NCBI GenBank assembly: GCA_944472155.2 | Contig: OX235275.1 | Coordinates: 53,771,228-53,835,227 of the forward strand | Direction of reading: 5' to 3' | Origin: Trichobilharzia szidati | Lineage: Eukaryota; Platyhelminthes; Trematoda; Strigeidida; Schistosomatidae | DNA length: 64,000 nucleotides | Shown: positions 38,701 to 53,700 of the stretch, piece after piece | How positions within the stretch are numbered: position 1 is the first letter of the stretch | Layout of the letters: every line of letters begins with the position of its first letter | The notes under the pieces: model-generated | The model's input: the letters and a program-made list of their open reading frames with translations, nothing else | The model's database searches: none | What the model was told of the DNA's origin: nothing | Program-made: the position numbers and the translations under genes

Positions 38701-41700
38701 TCACCATGAAAAATAAGATCCGGATTTTCAACTCCAATGTGAAGTCAGTGCTACTCACTATACGGATCAGAGACTTGCACTGCGCGTCATAAAGAGCATT
38801 TCAAACAAACTATAGACCTTCATTAATAGCTGCCTTTGCTCAGTACTGAAGATCAGATGGCCAGAAGAGATTAGCAACATAGATCTCTGGGAGCGAACCA
38901 ATACAGCAAGAACCGATTGTGAAACAAATATGCAGGAAGAAATGGAGATGGATTGGCTGGCCATACTCTGAGGAAACCATCAAGTGACATCACTAGACAA
39001 GCCGTCACTCGAGTGAAACCCGAAAGGGAAGCGGCGAGTTTGTCGTCAGTGCAAGGGTGACTTGGAGGAGGTCATGTGAAGATGAGATGAAGGCGTGTGG
39101 GCAGACGTGAAGCCAGGTGAAGACTCTAGCAGAGAATCGAACGCAATGGAGACGCACGGCAGAAGCTCTATGTTCCTCTAGGAACTAAAGGAAAGAATAA
39201 TAATAAACTGTGTATGCAGAAGCGGTTTGTTTAATTAACTTCACTATTGTGGCCATAAAATCCTCTATTTTTGACTTACACAGTGCTTCTGAAAGTAATC
39301 CATACTCATTCATATTTTCTTTCCTTCTTTCAAACTCCTAAATTTAGGGTATAATTTGTGTATATTGTGAACATCTTACTCCGATGAACAATATTCCTAA
39401 TTTTAAGCTTTTTAAATTTTAAAGATAATCATCTCTGAGCGATACTCAGAGATGAATGTTTTCAAATTAATTTTATTATTATTGTTATTCCCTTGAGTTC
39501 AGAGTGGAACTTACAGCTTCAGCGATACAACTACACTTCGTTCTACTTTCTACTGTCCTCTTCATCTGACTCCTCCTAGCCACACGATCTCCTCCATGTT
39601 ACTCTTGCACCGACGACCCAGTCGTCGATTCCCGTTCGGATTTCACCAGAACGATGGCCTGCATTGCGCGTTCTATCATTCGACGGCCTCTATAGCGTGT
39701 GCCCGATCAATCCAACTCCATTTTCTCCTAATGGTTTGTCGCTAGTTAGAGTTTCTTGTTGCTAATTCTTTCTGGCCGGCTGGCCAGCCATCGGATCTTC
39801 GGTATTGAGCCGGTGAAGGGGGCAGCTGTTGATAAAACTCTTCAGTAACTTGTTGGAAGTCCTTTTATTTGATAGCCGCGCAGTGCAAGCTTCTGAACCG
39901 TATGGAAGCACTAAATGACTGACATCACATTTGTGTTGAAAATACGAACTTATTGTTTATGTAGGCTGAGTGACAGCTAAAGATTTTCAAACTCGTTTCA
40001 CGTTGATGAAGGTGTATCTTGCCTTTCCTATTCTGACTGGCTTTGACATCTCCATCCGTGCTATCCAACTGTGTGGCTGTGGTCAGAACTGTGATTGCTA
40101 ACCAGATAAGTGAAGCCAGGAAGTGAACTCTGTCAAATCTCTATCGCTGATGGTGAGTGATTGGTGCTGGCTGTTGTTTGTGTTGTTGCCATTGGTCGGT
40201 TGGTTATCTTAATCACCTCCATCTCCACATTCTCCATGTTCACCTGGAGTCCTGTCTTCGCTGCCTGCGAGTCCTTTTCAGCCAGTTTGTTGTTTTTCGC
40301 CTGTCTCTAAATCCTGGAGTTTGTGTGACATTAAACACAAACCATCCACACGTGAAATCAAGATCTTCTAGAGTCTTTCTATCGGTCGTCCAGAGTACTC
40401 CTGTCTGCTCGCTTCCCACACACTCTCTTTCGAATAATCCAGTCCACCACAGTTAAGAATATCTCTGGTGATAATAAACAGACAGCCAGTCTTGTCTTAC
40501 TCCTTTATTGACTTCAGAGCCAAGCTTCGCTGAATTTTCCGTTACTGATCACCCGACACCTGGCGTTATCATACATCCAGCTGTTGAATAATGTTGATAA
40601 AGATTTGGGCAGTGCATGTCGTTATGTTCAGGCAGTTTCTAAATTACAAAACCTCGCCTAGTTAACTAGCTCGCTAGTTTTCTAGCTGATCCGAAGCCCG
40701 GACAAATAGGAATCGTTGGGCATGGGGCCCGCAACTCTGTCCCCAGAAAACCATTCAAACTGCTACACAAACTTCAATGCACAATAAAAATATCAAAAAT
40801 ACATCAAATATTAAAAAACCGACTTATTCTTGGCTGGAATGGGAGATTCGAAATTACACAACCGGCTGGTGAAAGCCAGCCTTCGGGAAGCTAGTCAGCT
40901 AGCCGATAAGTCTTCTCTCGATGAAGGCAAGAATAAGAAAGGCGGACGTTTTTAAATTACGTAAAATCACTTAACTGAGTTAAGCAATTTATCCGAGTGT
41001 ATTCCCACTATGTGATACTGACAACTGACCTTTAAAGAACACTTAATTAACTGTTCATTTCGCCTTCCATCCTATATAGTGCTTGTCAGTTAGATATATA
41101 CCAGCAAGCGTCTCCAGTGAGTGATGATTTTCCCACTGGAACTCGAACTCAGCACCTATCGCCTAAAATATTCAGCAAATTATCCACTGAACTGTTGGTA
41201 TTAGATGGTTGGAGGCAATAGGCCACAGGAAGCCTTGGCCACCATCTAGGTTTCGTGCTAGTCGGCACTTATCAGCAAGGAGTATCTAAAACCTTGAAGG
41301 AACTCATGTCCCTTCTGAGATTCGAACCCGTGTCACCCAGTGCTACCTGCAGTTGGAGGCGTTACCATTGAGCTGTTCAGGCTCGCGATTGACCTCCTGT
41401 AGGACTGTATTGGATATTTTTGATTGCAAGGCTTCCTGCCGATTGCCTCCAACCTAATCTAATACCAACAATTCACAGTGCACTGTGATGGCGAGCCACC
41501 TAGTGGCATGGTGGCCAAATTGCAAGCTTGACTGATAAAATTCAGTCTGCACCGAAGATAGGACTAGATACATTACACTAGTTACTGACTAATGTTCAAT
41601 CAAAAATATCCACTGAACCACTACGATCTCGACAGTCAACTGCATTTAAATCAATAATTTGTGTTCTACGCATCCATTTTTTTCTGTCTATACCACCTAG

Positions 41701-44700
41701 ACCTAACATCATTTCACAATGAAAGAAATTCGGGTTTTTGTATCGACAGGCTAATCGTTTCATTATTCAATGCCTACTTAATGGTATTTACATTTTGCTT
41801 TAGCGTAGTATTTTTATCTTCTCTAAAAATCTATTTATATTTTCTTGTTTTATATTACTACCATTATGGATGTATTACTATTTTTGGAATGTAAAGCTAA
41901 TAAATTATAATAGGGTAAAAAATCTTCTCGCCTATTTCATGTGTTTATCCCTTAATGATGGTTTTTTTCTGGCTTGCCTTTCTATTTACTATTTCGAATT
42001 TATTAACACCATAGACACATATTCTGTGTAGGCGGATTGATCTGTTCTATTGTGTAGTTCGATCAAGTTACTGTTAGTTAAATAAATGTCAAACAGCAAC
42101 AGTTACTATTATTAATATTATTATTGAAAAAATAATCAGAAACGCATAGAAGACCTTCACTGGTCTGAAATCCGTGCATAGATCTACTGTATTCAGTATT
42201 ATATTGAACAGGATACGAATCTTGAACAGAATAATGTCGGGTTATTCAGTTCATGGACTTGAAGTGCCGTTGAAATCACTTCTGACAGGCTTCAAACTTT
42301 CATTAAAACAAGGAGGAACTGTGGTGACCAACAATATCAGGAACATGTGTGGATTGTAGATACGCTAAGAAGACGTTTTGGTGATATGATTCGTCAATCA
42401 TGCGCTTTAAGGGAACCTGTATGGGAAACCATGAGTTAAGCGCTATTTTGAGGGTGACATGTAGACGATCGTGTGGAGAGGAGATGAAGGGCTATGCGGT
42501 ATTGAGAAGTCAGCCAAAAAGGATTTCACAGAACAGGATGAAATGAAGACACGCTGTTGAAGTCTTATAATAATAATAATAACTGATCGTAAATCCTTCG
42601 AAGCCAGAAATAAAATAGAATGCAATTCAGTGAATAAATTTTACTTTACGATAGCACATAATAATCAGTGAATATATCTTTGAAGAAGTCTCATACATCA
42701 GTGTTTGAATGAGAGAGTGAGTGGTTAGTATAATTACAACTGTATGCACAGTAACAAGAATCAAACGAAATAGCATCACAGGAATCTAATTATCCTGCAA
42801 CTTTTGGCCGAGTAGTGGGCAGTGAAATTTGATTGGTTTATTTATTTGATAAACGTGTTATATTATAATTATTGTTCCCTTGGGCTCCAAGTGGAATATA
42901 GCACTGGCTTCAGTAACACATCTCCACTTTCTTCTATTTCCTGCTGTCCTATTCAGCTGACTAGCACCACGATTGACCATAATCTCTCATCTCCTCCTCC
43001 TCACCACCATAGGATCTCCTCCATGTCACACTCACACTGACGACCCACTTGTCGTTCTCCATTAGAACTCCACTCGAGCGGCATCATTCGACGGTTATCT
43101 CAAAGTATGCTTGATGAATGCATCTCTATTTTCTCCTACGTATTTGTTGAGCGATCGGCTGTTAGTTGGTTTGTTGCCGGAGAGAGTTACTTTTTGCTAC
43201 TTCTTTTTGGTCATGTAATCTTCAGTATGGAGCCAGTAAAATGATCATCTGTTAATGAAAGTCTGTACTCTGTTGAAAGTGCTTTCTGTGGCACGCTGGC
43301 GATGTTTCTGACCTTTATAGAAGCTCTAACTGACTGACTTTTCGTTTGTGTTGAGAATACGAATCTTGTTGTTTATGCTGTGGAGTGAGTGCAGAAGATT
43401 TCCAAACTGATTTCAAGTTGATGAAGACGTATTTTTCCTTTCCGATTCTGGCTGGCAGGTTTTGACATTTTCATCCACGCTGTCCGACTACCTGGCTGTG
43501 CTTGGAACTACGCTTACTAGCCAGATAAATGGAACCAGGGATTGCCCCCTGTCAAATCTCTACTGTTGATGGTGGTCGACTGGTGCTGGTTGTTGGTGTT
43601 ATTGTTGCTGTTGGTTAGTTGGTAGGTTATCTTCATCACCTCCATCTTCACCTTCCCCACGTTCACCTGGAGTCCTGTTTTCTCTACCTGCTTCTTCAGA
43701 CAGTATGTTGGTTTTCGCGCTCCTGCAAGTCTTTGCCTTTGTATGACATTAAACATGAATCATCCACGTGCGAAACTCAGGTCTTCTAGAGTCATCTAAT
43801 CGGTGGTCCGGCGTATTCCTGTCTTGTTGCTGCCCACACAATGTCTTTGGAATAATCCAGTTCACCACAATTAAGAATATCATCGTCGGTGATAACAGAC
43901 AGACAGCCTTGTCTTACCCCTGTATTCACTTCAAGTCTAGGCTAAGCTGAGGTTTCCATTTTGGATCACCTGACATATGGCACTGTCATATAGCCAGCTG
44001 TTGAATGAGGTTGATAAAGACCTGGGTACTGCACTCCGTAGTGTTGAAGCAGTTTCCAAATTACTTCTCGGTCAACGCTCTCTGGTGGTGGCCTTTTCGA
44101 ATCCGATGAAGTTGAGGTAGAGTGGGGTTTGTCTGCCATTCTATGCTTTGCTTGTAACGTATAGGCGATCAATATTTGTATAGTTTAAATTCTACCCAGC
44201 AGACTATCCAACTAGTCTGTAGTTACACATAACAGCATCATCCTATAAGGCTGTGCAATTGGAGTTAATATTTATCACAAACAGATAACAATATATCACG
44301 GATAACTTACTTAGAGATAAACTATATCTATTGTATTCTTTAATCAGAATTAAGACACGAACTTACAAATAAAGAAATTATGCACGAATATATACTTTCT
44401 AATCTCGATTCGATACATATAATAAATTGAGAACAGATATTTGAAGGAGTCACTTAACAGAATGCCTTACATGTCTGAGACTCCTAGCTTATCGGCATTC
44501 GTCAATAGGGCTTTAATGCAGCGTTGACAAAAGCTATTATTATTCCCTTGGCTTCCAAATTAAATATAGGGCACCTACAGAACAACTCTAGCTCACTCTG
44601 TTGTTCACTGGTTCGACAATTGCCCATAAGCTCTAATTTCCTCCCAATGTGATCTCAATATCAGCCTGGCACCCATACTCGCATAATCGCCTTTCATTCA

Positions 44701-47700
44701 AGTTTCCCCTGGCAGCTTTTTTCCTGGCACATGATGTTACTCACTGATGTCCTCTGTGGGTGTACGATTAATCTCCAATTCCTTCCGCACATTTGCTGGG
44801 CAACAAATTGTTGGTTGGTCCTCTGTGTTAGCCAGATTTCTATTAGTGGTAATCCTTTTAGAATGACCAACTGATATTCATTATGGAGTGAAACGGACAG
44901 GGGTTGATGAAAGTCTACAACAGCCTGTTGGGATTGCTTTTTATGAGACGCGAAGTCTCTCAACCGTAGAGAGGGAGTGACTGATTTGACCTTAGTACTG
45001 AAGATCAGGATCATGCTTCTTGTGTTAAGTGCAGTATATTTCCACTAAAATCGACAAAATGCAACAATTAATGACCCAGTTATCTATTCATTTACTCTAC
45101 AATTCAATCTACTGATGACTAATATACAGCGATCTAGAGGAATCAGAATACATGTTCACAAGGACCACTCTCCGGTCACAGTGGTAAGGACTCTCGCTGA
45201 CCATGCACATGGTCCGGGGTTCGATCCCCTGCCGACGCACACCCGATATTTATGGTCGGCCTGCAAAATTTGGGCTACCGATATCCATGCTGAAAATTCC
45301 ATACTTGTACTTAAAATACGGTGTGGCAACTAGCTGTAATGAAAATTAAATTAATTATCCATACATAGACACAGTCGAATTCTAAAAGATTCTATCGGCA
45401 TGTAAATAGAATGACAGTAGGAAGGAAAACTTACTTCAGTACTACTAATTGATGAATGTTTTCATTACGGATGGAATACGGCTTTTTACAAAACTGAACC
45501 ATTCAATTTAGTTCCATTATGAGTAAAATTAATTTTGACAAAGTCTCACAATGCTATACAGTTATATTTACTGATGACCACGTTTCGAACACAATTTACT
45601 GCTCATAACTATATCACCTTGATATGATTATGAGCAGCAATAAACTGTGACACTTTGTCAAAATAAATTTTACCCATAATGGAATTATACTCTACTATAG
45701 TGAACAAGTTTTATTCTTACATTCAATTTAGGACTGATAATTAAGGACAAAAGAAAGGGGGAGATGGGACAATGACTTTTACTTTACGAGATGAGCCCTT
45801 TGACTATGCAAGCCCTAGACTGGAATTCACTGGCTGTGTAGCCCTAACCCACATAGTCCAGTGGATTTCCCCTGTACCACACAACCACATACAAACACAC
45901 GTACATGGCTTAAATAACAAAACAGACGTGCTGTTCACTAAGTAAGAACCTAGAGCTTCAAGCTAGAGCCTTGAATTTTCAGTATCGTTGGTGTTCTTTT
46001 CTTACGTAGTTGGATTGCTAGTCTCTCATCTAATCTTCCTTTTTAATCAGGCTTATTGGCTAGGTGCATCAAAGATAGGACTTCAAGTGAACATAGAGAA
46101 AACAGAGGTGATTAAGATTCCTGGCCAACACCAACAGCAACAACAACAACAGACAACAATCGGCATAAATGGGAGAAATCCGAAAGAAACTACCCCCTTT
46201 ACCTACCTGGGAAGCATCGTTTCAACTACAGGCGGACGGAACTGACGAGGATATCAAAGCAAGAGTTGGAAAAGCAAGACATGTTTTCGCTACTCTCAAG
46301 TCTGTGTGGAGGTCAACAGCACTCAGCATCGAAAATAAGATCCGGGTTTTCAACTCCAATGTGAAGTTGGTCAGTGCTACTATAAGGATCAGAGACTTGC
46401 ACTGCGCGTCATAAAGAGCATCTCAAACAAACTACACGCCTTCATCAACAGTTGTCTTCGCTCAATACTCAAGATCAGATGGCCAGAAAAGATCAGCAAC
46501 AGAGATCTCTGGCAATGAGCGAACCAACCCAGCAGGAACCGATTGTGTAACAAATGTGCAGCAAGAAATGTAGGTGGGTTGGCCATACTCTGAGAAAACC
46601 ACCAAGTGACATCACAAAACAGGTCCTCGAGTGGAAACTGAAAGGGAAGCGGCGAGTTGGTCGTCAGTGTTGGGGTGACTTGAAGGAGGTCATGTGAAGA
46701 GGAGATGAAAACGTGTGGGCAGACTTGGAGCCAGGTGAAGACTCTGGCAGAGAACCGAACGCAATGGAGACGCGTGGCTGAAGCCATATGTTCCTCTAGG
46801 AATTAAAGGAAACAATAATAATAATTGGCTAGGTGAGGTTTATTAGCGCGTTGTTCAGGAATCAAGTTTAGTTCATGTGCTTGGTTGTAGGACATTCTGT
46901 CACTGAACTATAGAAATTAACTTGCTGAATACTTGAGGATTCATAACTAAGTATTCAGAACGTATCACCTTTACAAATTTCTTTCTTCTTTTCTCTTATA
47001 ATTTCATGATTAAAAGGGTTCTATTCGAAATTTCATGTTAACATCAAATCAAGATGTAATAAAATCTGAATTATCACAGTGTCCATCATGGATATTATCA
47101 AAATCGTTGAACAGAGATTCGCCTATACCAGTTGCTGTTTCAAATCTACCTCATATGCGGAGTCAATATATGAATAGGTTTGGAGGCGAGTATATTGCAC
47201 CTCTCAATAAAATGGATGCATCAAGTCAATGTAAGTGAAATTAGGCGATTTATTATTTTCTATAGTTTGGTTTGTAAGAGTTAGTTTTGTTTTTATGAGT
47301 TGATCACGGATTGATATCAGTTAGAGAACCATTGAAAACCAGCCACAGGGATTAATGGACAGCTGTTTCATCAGTCTAGTTTGGGAATCATCGGCAGTAC
47401 GCAATCACTGTCAGGGTTCGAACCCAGGACCTTCCGGTTACAAGGCTAACTAGCTCGTTTACCATTCAGCCACTGGGACCCGACTTAATGGCTCATGAAT
47501 TCTAACTTCTACCAATTCGTGATTTAGCGTGACTCCAACCACTGTCGTTGGTGGGACATCCATCCACACACGTGACATCTAATTGGACTTCACTGGTCAC
47601 GAATTCTCACTGGAACTCCGGGAAACTCCATCTTTTAGCAAGTCACTAGCGAGCATCAGATTAATTTTCTATAGTTTGGTTTGTAAGGGTTTGTTATGTT

Positions 47701-50700
47701 TCTACGAGTTGATCACGGATTGATATCACTTAGTGAACCATTATTCGTTAACTTACCTCGCTTCTACTAAATACATAATCCTGGTAAGGATTAACAATCT
47801 AAGTCAAGAGATGCCTCTCAGTCTTCAGTTGAACTTTCTGATTTTCGTGTGCTTGTATGTGTGTGTGTGTGGCAATGTCTTTACCGATACCGACCAATAG
47901 ATACTGCCTTGATGTGGTGGTTGGCCTTGTTTATCCCAATAGCCAAAAATGCTCTGCTGGCTGGAAGGAATGTTCTTGCATGTCGGACCATTACAGAAAG
48001 GTCGTCTGGATAGCGGTTGGACCAGTGGTTAGTCTTTTACACTATGTTGAGTTTGGAGGGTGACATCGTACACCCAGTGGATACGGATGTAGTAGTAGTA
48101 AGGCGTTTCTCTGAGCTTATAAGCAGGCTAGATATGCTGCCCCTCCATTGTGTGGAGAGGATTTCAAAAATTTTGGCTCCTAGAATTGTACATTTCGGCT
48201 TACCTAGCAGTGGTTTATGGCCAGTGGTATGATTTTCTTTTTAACACAACTCCAAAAATCAATTCCAGCAGTTGGTCACTAGGCCTCGTGGTCAAACAGC
48301 ACTAGTGCTCCTTCTGTTCCAGTTATTGCACGGTTTGATCTGCCAGAAAGTAATAACTACACCATAGACACACATTTCCACAAGCACAGAAAGCTTCGGA
48401 ATCAGTCTTTGTTATGACTAAAATTCACTATTCATTCCTTTAAAAAGATAATTAAGAAAGTTAAAGATGAATTATACATTAAATCAAGGTTATATTAACA
48501 AATCCAGGCACCGAACTAAGAGTTACTTGCACAACTTGTACAACACACCCAAAGTATACAGACATAGTATTTGACCCCTTCCAATGACATTCAGTCGTGA
48601 ACTAGCTGTTAGCGATCCTCAGACCAGTGAAGAACAGACTGTTGGTTTGTGATCTTAGAAAGGTATTCGAGTTTGCTAATTTAAAATAACAGCTTTTAAG
48701 TCAATGTACTTTCTAATTCTACGTGGATTTCAACAATTAAATCTTTAAGAAGACGGTCAGTTTACTGACGTTTCCACTTTTCAGAAGCCTTCTTGTTTGA
48801 CTTATTTTGTGATAAGTCGAGTAAACACCTGACTTATCGACAATAAATCACTTCAGTCCTGTGACAGATCCACTGACAAAGTTTATCAAAGAAGGGATGG
48901 TATGCTTTGAATTTGCTCTGTCTGATAAATGTGCAAAGATTCTTCTCCAGAAATCGCATGGCTTTGTCTCTGTATCAAAGTTAAGTTCTGGTTCCTTTTC
49001 AAAGGTTTGACAGAATACAATACAGCCTAACCTTAAATACGCTTTTTCTATCCGCTTCGTATCCACTGTCAATCAAATTATAGGAATTTGAACTTCTGAT
49101 AGACTTCTTTTCATCTGCTCCTACTGAAGAAGGAAACTGCAACACAGATGATGATGTCGGAGGTTGGATCGGAAAAACAAGATAGACCTTCACTAATCTG
49201 AAATCAATGTGGAAGGCTACTACACTCAATATAACGAACAAGATCAGGATATTCAAGCACTGCAGTGCTTCTTTGCTATTTGGAGAATTGGTGTAGCACA
49301 AAGATCATTTTCAATAGGCTGAAAACATTTATCATCACCTGCTTTCCTTGGTCGGATACCGGATAACAGATAGCCAGAAATGATTGATTGCAAAGAACTT
49401 GGGGAGCGAACGGAACAAGAACCTATTACCCAACAAATCTGTGGGAGGTTTTGGAGATGGATTGTACGCACTCTGAAGAGACTGCTGAATGTCAACACGC
49501 GCCAGACCATCGAGTAGAACCCGAACTCGGGACACTGAGTTTGGCGTAGCGTGACATGAAAGAGATAGCGTGAGAGGGGAAATGAAAGCTTTTCGACAGT
49601 TGGGAAGTCAGTTTAAGAATACTGCAGAGAACAGATTGAAATGACATTTCGCTGCTTAAGCACTATGTTCTATGTAGCACCTATGTCTCCCTAAACGTAA
49701 CAAAAAAGGAACAATCTGTCGCTCATTAGTTTCCACGGAACTTTCAGTTTCTATCAAAATAAAATCAAAGTAAATCTATGAAGATAAGAGAAATATAGCT
49801 TTTACTGCAAAGTTAAGGTTGCATTATATTTCTCACTGTGAAGTATGTACCCTTACAACATAAACTAACAACTTTCACTATCAGAGAGAACTAGACAGTT
49901 GTTTCGTCCTTGTTCGGGACTCTTCGGATTCATCAGAAGTACGCACCCAGCTCCAGAGTTCAAACCCAAGACCTTCCAGTTGTAAGGCAAGCTAGTGGAC
50001 AATTTAGCTACTGGAACCCAACTCAGTAGCCCTTGAACTCTATCAGTCCGTGATCGACAGTGGCTGAAGGTCACGCTAAAATCACGAAACTAAATGGCTG
50101 AAGTTAGAATTCATGAGCCATTGAGTTAGATTCCAGTGATTAAATCGTCTACGAGCTTACCTTGTAAACGGAAAGTCGTGGGTTTGAACCACGGTTGTGG
50201 ATACGTACCACCAGTGAGTCCCGAAGTGGGATGATACAGCCAATCAGTATTCCTGACTGGTTTTCAGCGGTTCTACGACTGATATCAATCCGTGATCAAC
50301 TCGTAGAAACATAACTAACCCTTACAAACCAAACTATAGAACAATAATCTGATACCCGCTAGTGACTTGCTATAGGATGAGGTTTCCTGGAGTTCTAGTG
50401 AGGTCCATCCAGATGTAATGTGTGAAGGGGATCTTTCTAACCGGTGTTATCTGAATAATTAGGTTGTTTCTCAGCCAACTAACTTACAAGGAGCATCCAT
50501 CATTTATGAAAAGGACTAAATGGGCAGTGTCCGGCAAAGAGGCTCTTTTCTGCGAGTTCATTTTCATCTTTAGCTGTACAGTGGCATTTGCGTACAACCT
50601 TTCACTAAAGAGGACTGCAAGAGAAGTGGTGAGTTATCATAATCATAGCTTTAAATATGAATCTATGCATAAGAGAAGTTTAAAATGGGTTACATGATGA

Positions 50701-53700
50701 GGAAAATAATTTAATGATTGAGTTACCATGATAGTAAAAAGTAGTTAGATGATCCCCTTCTGTGTGCAGAACTCACGTTTCTCTATCTGAATGGCTAGGG
50801 CTTCACCTCTACACATAGGAGATGAAGGTGTATTCTTTTTTACCAGGTTGTTCTTCACTTTCTAGACTACTCTGAAGAAAGACTTTGTTGAAATGAAACG
50901 ATTAGTGTTGCAGAAGTGTTCAGATGTTACAGATGAAATCTTAGGAAGGTCTGTCCATAAGAAATCTACAAAAGGTACAGTTAAATGACACTATTCTACA
51001 GTTGGGTGACTATTGAGCAAACTGAAATTTGATTAATTCCTATGCCACTCACATCCAATATATCTCTGGCCCTGTTGCTTCAGAAGAAAAACGAGATTTG
51101 GATTTGTAGCTCAGGTGGATGACGTCCATGACATATCTCATGGACATCTTCCAAAAGAATGGATATCCACGTAATTTCATCAAGAGACATATACCCTCAA
51201 GCCAGCCTACCAAACCAAAAGCCCCCAAGGAAAGCATAAAGAAAATCACCCTACCTTATATAAAGAATATATCAGAAATCACTGCAAGACTCTTCAAACA
51301 CCTTTAGGAATTGACGTCGTACACAAACCAACAAAATTGCTTCACTCAGCTAGCTCTGTGTCAACCAAAAGAAGATAAAACCAACATCATCTACAGAATA
51401 AATTGTAACAACTGCGAAAAACACTACATTGGCCAAAGTGGACAACGTCCCCTTCGTCTTCGTATCCATGAACATAAACTAGCCGTCAAAAGACATGACA
51501 TCCACTCCCTCGCTGAAATCACTACATACAGACAACCACGGACATCAATTCGACTGGGACAACCATCGTTTAAATATTAGACAGAGGAAACAACAAGAAT
51601 GCTAGAGAATTTTTAGAAGCCTGCCTGGTATTCCAGTGAATCATTAATCAACAGACACCTCAAAACAGACAAAATTTATCAACCGATCAAAAGGAAACCT
51701 CACACACATACAGAGGATCAAAGTTCAAGTGAAAGAAACAATCAGTTTTAATACCGCAAGTAGCCTAGAGGGTGTGGAAACCCACAAAAACAACCAATCA
51801 CGGCCAAGGTTACCGGGTGAGATGAACTCGTGGAGAAATCTAAAAGCTCACTTCAACCAATTGGAATATGCGCTGAAGATGTCACCTAGTAGGGTGATGA
51901 AAGCTTCGCAAATTGACTATCCAGCTGGCTCAGAGAACACAACCGCACCAAAAGAACTAGATCTTTTCAAAACTATATTCGTTCGAAATAGATAACTGCC
52001 GTTATTAATTATTGAAAAGATATCAAACCGAAATTTGGGAGTGCGCGAAAACCGAAACACCATTATTTCTACCAAAAAAAGAAAATTTAAATGAATTCTG
52101 ATTTTAAGGGTGACTTAAACTGGGCTACTCAAAAGAGAAGAATTTCATTATTTTCAAGAGGAACATTTTTCTCAGTAACGCTAAGAGCAGCTTTCTCCCA
52201 GCTGTCCTCTGAATTAAAAGATACATTACAGTGCAATACTAGTCATACTGAGATACAAGCAGGTTATCAGTAGTCCATCAATTCAAGATGAACACAGATT
52301 CACTATCAGTTGGCAACTTTCATTTTAACTAATGCTTCGGTGGCACAGGCATAGAATGCTCACTAACCACGCCACATGTGGTTCCGCGTTCCATCCCCAG
52401 CGGGCGAGGCACTCCTCTTACCTTGTCAAGCCAGCAATAAGACCGGTAAAGGGGGAAGGATTGAGCACGAGGCGGCTAGTAGTCCCATCCTGTATAAATA
52501 AACACACACAACTGCTACCGAAACCTCAAAGCTCTGGTTTGAACCCCCCCCCACCTATGTTCCACTGGAAACGTAAAGGAATAATAAAAAAAAGAAAATT
52601 TTAACTAATTATCTTCTATTCGCTCGTTAATTCAGAATTGTAAGTTTTCGCTAACACGTTGCTTCTTCCCCTATCCTTCTTTCTTCTTCTGTCTTCTGTG
52701 TTCTAGTTACAAATACAATCAATGAGCTATACAGTATGTTGAATACACAAAAACATGCTATTGAAAGATTAATGCAACAGGTAAACCTTATTTCATTTTA
52801 TGATTTCATGTATGTGTGAAATCCGCGCATGTGTATTTGTAGAGGTGAGGTGATCAGTGTTCACTTGTTTTCATTCTTTTTATTATTCCAAATGGAATTT
52901 AGGACTTCAGGCTTGAGGTAATGTAATTTCATTAATGAGGAGAGGTTTAGTTTCATGCTAACTGAACCTCCTCGCTTTTTCAAGCTTAGTATAGGTTATT
53001 GGTATTAGATGTTTGGAGGCAATAGGCCACAGGAAGCCTTGGACACCACCTTGGTTTCGTGCTAGTTGACACTCATCAGTCAGCAGGGCGTATCTGCAAG
53101 CACCTTGAAGGAACTCATGTCGCTTCTGGGATTCGAACCAGCGTCATCTAGTGCTACCTGCAGTCAGAGGCGTTACCATTGAGCTATTCAGGCTCGCGGG
53201 ATTGCAGATACATACCCCTTGCTGACTTATGAATGCCAACTAGCGCGAAACCTAGGTGGTGTCCAAAGCTTCCTGCCGATCGCCTCCAACCATCTAATAG
53301 CAACAATTCATAAAGCACTGTGATGGTGAGCCACCTGGTGGCATGGTGGCCACATTGCAAACATGACTGATAGACTTCATTTTGCACCGAAGATAGAACT
53401 AGACACTTTACACTAATTACTGGCTAGCGCTCAATCAAAAATTAGTGTAGCTTAATAAACTAGGCAAGCTTTAGGAGTGCGGTGGCCGAGGATCGAACTC
53501 AGGGATCATAGGTATGGGTGACATGCATTTTACCGCAGAACCACCTACGCTCTACAATGTTAAAGTACAACATATTAGAAATTGATTCTGAATTTGTGTA
53601 TTCCACTATTTGTGAACTGACGTATTGCCTGGTTGAAGCCAGCCAACAGGAAGCCTTGAACATAGGTGTCGTGTTTGTTTTCACCCTAAGAAGGAGCTGT

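Noticed and set aside
40157..40456. 99-codon plus-strand reading
   Set aside because: It is antisense to an RTE copy on the minus strand; the same antisense frame recurs at other RTE copies.
41661..41894. 77-codon hydrophobic reading that could be a small membrane protein
   Set aside because: Low-complexity Phe/Tyr/Leu content is expected from T-rich DNA; no splice or start context supports a gene.
48017..48232. 71-codon reading as a small gene
   Set aside because: No recognisable motif, and it overlaps another frame of equal quality; left as unassigned.
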